64,000 nt of DNA. Origin: Clostridiales bacterium. GTDB taxonomy: Bacteria > Bacillota > Clostridia > Christensenellales > Aristaeellaceae. The translations under genes and the position numbers were made by a program. The DNA is taken from contig DUQZ01000013.1 of the NCBI GenBank assembly GCA_012837525.1, positions 43,570 through 107,569 on the forward strand, read 5' to 3'. Each line of letters begins with the position of its first letter. Position 1 is the first letter of the stretch. Under the pieces are notes generated by a model. It worked only from the letters and a program-made list of their open reading frames with translations, ran no database searches and was not told the DNA's origin. Of this stretch, positions 61,796 through 64,000 are shown piece by piece.

Positions 61796-63013
61796 ATGAC
61801 CCGAAAATTGTATTTTGAGGATGCCTTTCAAACCGCTTTTGACACAAAGGCGGTAAAAATAGAAACCCGGGAGGGCACACCCTGGCTTGCGCTGGAGGGC
61901 ACCCTGTTTTACCCGGAGGGCGGCGGCCAGCCCTATGACACGGGCACGCTGCGCTACGCGGGGCAGGAGGCGGCGGTAGTTGATGTGCAGGTGGATGAGG
62001 CCGGTGTCATCTGGCATAAAATAGCGCTTGCAGAAGGAGCCAGCCTGCCGGAAACAGGCGAGGTGGTGGCGGGTGAGATCGACTGGCCGCGCCGCTTTGA
62101 CCACATGCAGCAGCACACGGGCGAGCACATCATCGCCAACTGCGTATACCGGCTCACGGGCGGCTTCACCCATGGGCTGCACATTGGGCAGGAGGTGTGC
62201 ACCATTGACATCAGCCTGCCGGATAAGCAAACCCGGCTGGATGAGAAGACCTTGGGCGAGATTGAAACCCTGGCCAACCAGAAGATTGCGGAGGACGGCA
62301 TAATCCGCTGCTATTTCCCCAAAAAGGACGCGCTGCCTGATCTTCCCCTGCGCAAGGACCCAACGGTGGAAGACAACATCCGCGTGTGTGACATCGGCGG
62401 GTTTGAGATGGTGGCCTGCGGCGGCACCCACCTTTCCCGCGCGTCCCAGGTGGGGCTGGTCAAAATCCTCTATGCCCAGCCCGCGCGCGGCAAGCTGCGC
62501 CTGTTCTTCCTGTGCGGACTGCGCGCCGCGCGGCATTATGCCCTGTGCTACACCGCCGCCAGCCAGGCGGCCAGCCAGTTGAGCGTGAAGGAGGAGGAGC
62601 TGCCCCAGCGCCTGGCCGAGGTGCTCAAGCAGGCGGCCGATACCCGGCGCGAACTGGGCGCACTTTTGCGAAAGGAATCGCTGGCTAAGGTGCCAGCCTT
62701 GCTGGCAGATGCCCTGGTGCTGTCAGACGGCCGTCGCGTGGTGATGGCGGAGCTGGAGGAAAAAGACCAGCCCGCCATGGAAGCGGTGGCGAAAGAACTG
62801 ATAGCGGAAAAACGCGTCATCGCCCTCCTCTGCGTGCCGGCGCAGGGGCGGTACAACCTGCTTTTCGCGCGCTCGGACGACCTGGACATCAACCTGAACG
62901 ACTTCATCAAATCCACCGGCGCCAAGGGCGGCGGCCGGCCGGAGTTTGTGCGGGGCGCTGCGGATGACAGCCTGCCCTGGGAGGCCGCGAAAGTCATGGC
63001 CCCTCATTTTTAA
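61796..63013 (+). CDS. Alanyl-tRNA editing protein AlaX, long form with C-Ala-like domain
   Basis: 405 residues. An N-terminal beta-barrel precedes the editing core with zinc ligands HTGEH (His107, His111) and CGGTH (Cys208, His212). A helical linker (about 250-300) leads to a C-terminal DHHA1-like domain (about 300-405) with the GAKGGGRPEFVRG signature. AlaX hydrolyses Ser-tRNA-Ala in trans. The long form carries the C-Ala-like domain that the AlaRS of this window lacks. AAGGAG precedes ATG 61796. It sits divergently from ireB, the place alaS often occupies in Bacillota. Confidence 0.9.
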   Translation: MTRKLYFEDAFQTAFDTKAVKIETREGTPWLALEGTLFYPEGGGQPYDTGTLRYAGQEAAVVDVQVDEAGVIWHKIALAEGASLPETGEVVAGEIDWPRRFDHMQQHTGEHIIANCVYRLTGGFTHGLHIGQEVCTIDISLPDKQTRLDEKTLGEIETLANQKIAEDGIIRCYFPKKDALPDLPLRKDPTVEDNIRVCDIGGFEMVACGGTHLSRASQVGLVKILYAQPARGKLRLFFLCGLRAARHYALCYTAASQAASQLSVKEEELPQRLAEVLKQAADTRRELGALLRKESLAKVPALLADALVLSDGRRVVMAELEEKDQPAMEAVAKELIAEKRVIALLCVPAQGRYNLLFARSDDLDINLNDFIKSTGAKGGGRPEFVRGAADDSLPWEAAKVMAPHF

Positions 63014-63024
63014 TTTATATATCG

Positions 63025-63052
63025 GGAACTATTTTCGCCTCCTTCGCGTCTA
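63025..63052 (+). promoter_or_regulatory. ECF-type promoter of the secreted vWA gene
   Basis: GGAACT (63025-63030), 16-nt spacer, CGTCTA (63047-63052), the typical GGAAC/CGTC ECF pattern. It matches the site at 27447-27474 at 22 of 32 aligned bases, with identical spacing and the same ATG just after the -10. It lies 30 bp before the start codon. Confidence 0.65.
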
Positions 63053-63081
63053 AATGGTACCAAGCAAAGGAGGACCATCCC

Positions 63082-64000
63082 ATGAAACATGGATTGAAAA
63101 AGATTATCACCATACTGTTGGCGCTGATCATGACCATCAGCATCGCGCTGCCCGGCATCGCGGCAGCCCAGACCCAGGAACTCAAAAAAGGCGACATGGG
63201 CGAAGACGTCCGGAAGATGCAGCAGCGGCTGTCCGAATTGGGCTACTACGCGGGTGAATTGACCGGCCAGTTTGATGAGGCGACGGAGGCTGCCCTCATC
63301 GCTTTCCAGCTAAAAAACGGGCTGCGTCAAAGCGGCATCCTGGATGAGGCCACCAAGGCCCGGCTGTTTTCAAAAGAGGCTGTGCGCGCCGTCACCCTGG
63401 AGGATTTTGTGCGCAAGAGCACGGAAGCCGCGCCCATGAGTGAAAGCGGGGCCATCATGGCCTATTATGAAGACTACTTCAATACCACCGAATACCCGCA
63501 CTTCAATGAAAACCGCTTCCTGTCCGTCCTCACCTCCCCCCTGTCCACCTTCGCGGCGGACGTGGACACCGCCTCCTATGCGCAGGTGCGCGCGATGATC
63601 CTGCGGGGCGAGGACGTGCCCGCGGACAGCGTGCGCATTGAGGAGATGCTCAACTACTTCCGCTACAACTACAAAGGCCCAAAGGGCGAGGAACCCTTTG
63701 GCGTCACCATGGAATTGATGCAAACGCCCTGGAACCCGCAAACCCAGCTGCTGTTGATTGGCCTGCAGGCCAGGGAGATCAAAAAGGAGACGCGCCCGCC
63801 GCAGAACCTGGTTTTCCTCATTGACGTGAGCGGCAGCATGGCATCCCCCAACAAATTGCCCCTGGCCAAGCGCGCCTTTTTGATGCTGCTGGAGGAGCTG
63901 AGCCCCAATGACACCATTAGCGTGGTGACCTATGCCTCCGGCGATGAGGTGGTTCTGGAGGGCGTGCCCGCCAGCGAAAAGACCACCATCATGGCGGCCA
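63082..64000 (+). CDS. Secreted YfbK-like vWA protein with peptidoglycan-binding domain (3' partial)
   Basis: 306 residues are visible, and the frame stays open to the window end. A signal peptide (IITILLALIMTISIALPGIAAA) leads to a PG_binding_1 domain (about 35-95: KGDMGEDVRKMQQRLSELGYY, FDEATEAALIAFQ). Next comes the YfbK-type N-terminal region (about 125-215: LSTFAADVDTASYAQVRAMI, RIEEMLNYFRYNY) and the start of a vWA domain with the metal-site motif DVSGSM (about 249-254) and NKLPLAKRAF. Such proteins bind partners through a metal ion. The added wall-binding domain would place it in the cell wall. It is preceded by an ECF-type promoter. Confidence 0.85.
   Translation, partial: MKHGLKKIITILLALIMTISIALPGIAAAQTQELKKGDMGEDVRKMQQRLSELGYYAGELTGQFDEATEAALIAFQLKNGLRQSGILDEATKARLFSKEAVRAVTLEDFVRKSTEAAPMSESGAIMAYYEDYFNTTEYPHFNENRFLSVLTSPLSTFAADVDTASYAQVRAMILRGEDVPADSVRIEEMLNYFRYNYKGPKGEEPFGVTMELMQTPWNPQTQLLLIGLQAREIKKETRPPQNLVFLIDVSGSMASPNKLPLAKRAFLMLLEELSPNDTISVVTYASGDEVVLEGVPASEKTTIMAA

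Overview
The window is one continuous, gene-dense piece of a GC-rich bacterial chromosome. The family mix points to the Bacillota, most likely class Clostridia, in an uncultured lineage of unusually high GC. The signs are an ireB-ruvX-DUF1292 gene set, DUF4364 and DUF3048 proteins, an ecfA1-ecfA2-ecfT-truA block, a phi3T/Bacillus-type ThyA, a four-cysteine L28, strong AGGAGG ribosome-binding sites with frequent GTG and TTG starts, ECF sigma factors, and no outer-membrane genes. The order cannot be named from sequence alone. I saw no rRNA, tRNA, CRISPR array, insertion sequence or prophage module. The only gene-free stretch above 300 bases (9134-9504) holds a run of nested palindromes.

Layout. 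1-6.9 kb: the end of a PepSY protein with a poly-Asp tail, a lower-GC ABC exporter, rpmB, ychF, an ATP-grasp enzyme and a secreted peptidoglycan-binding protein with twelve 21-bp repeats. 7-9.2 kb: tatB-like, tatA and tatC, followed by a Tat-signal cysteine-rich protein. 9.2-16.7 kb: the palindromic element, a DUF4342 protein, a two-component system, a GH2 glycosidase, an Ntn-type amidase and an orphan solute-binding protein. 16.8-25.7 kb: three tandem M42 aminopeptidases, a short alaS, an acetyl-esterase and a tldD-pmbA pair. 25.8-29.9 kb: an AT-richer ORF6N gene, a rhomboid protease, an ECF sigma operon and a FabK-like enzyme. 30-36 kb: thyA-folA, a TIM-barrel epimerase, a convergent B12-binding radical SAM gene, a zinc-ribbon membrane protein and a DUF3048 protein. 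36.2-54.9 kb: glyQS, a membrane beta-propeller protein, glpK, two RNA-modification genes, tgt-ecfA1-ecfA2-ecfT-truA-helicase-DUF4364-ispDF in an almost unbroken overlapping run, a HerA-like ATPase and pfkA. 55-64 kb: a RanBP2-type zinc-finger protein, a reverse-strand ECF sigma/membrane protein/propeller-binding protein cluster, DUF1292-ruvX-ireB, a divergent alaX, and the start of a secreted vWA protein.

How the genes connect. The tat genes sit beside a Tat substrate. The thyA-folA pair serves dTMP synthesis and folate recycling. The ecf genes encode a shared vitamin-uptake module whose substrate-binding partner is elsewhere. Three observations deserve most attention. (1) The ECF sigma operon at 27.5 kb and the secreted vWA gene at 63.1 kb are preceded by closely matching ECF-type promoters with identical 16-nt spacing, which suggests one regulon. 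(2) The alanyl-tRNA synthetase lacks the usual C-terminal C-Ala domain, while a separate editing protein 40 kb away carries an equivalent domain. (3) A multi-hairpin element of about 147 bp lies at 9183-9329.
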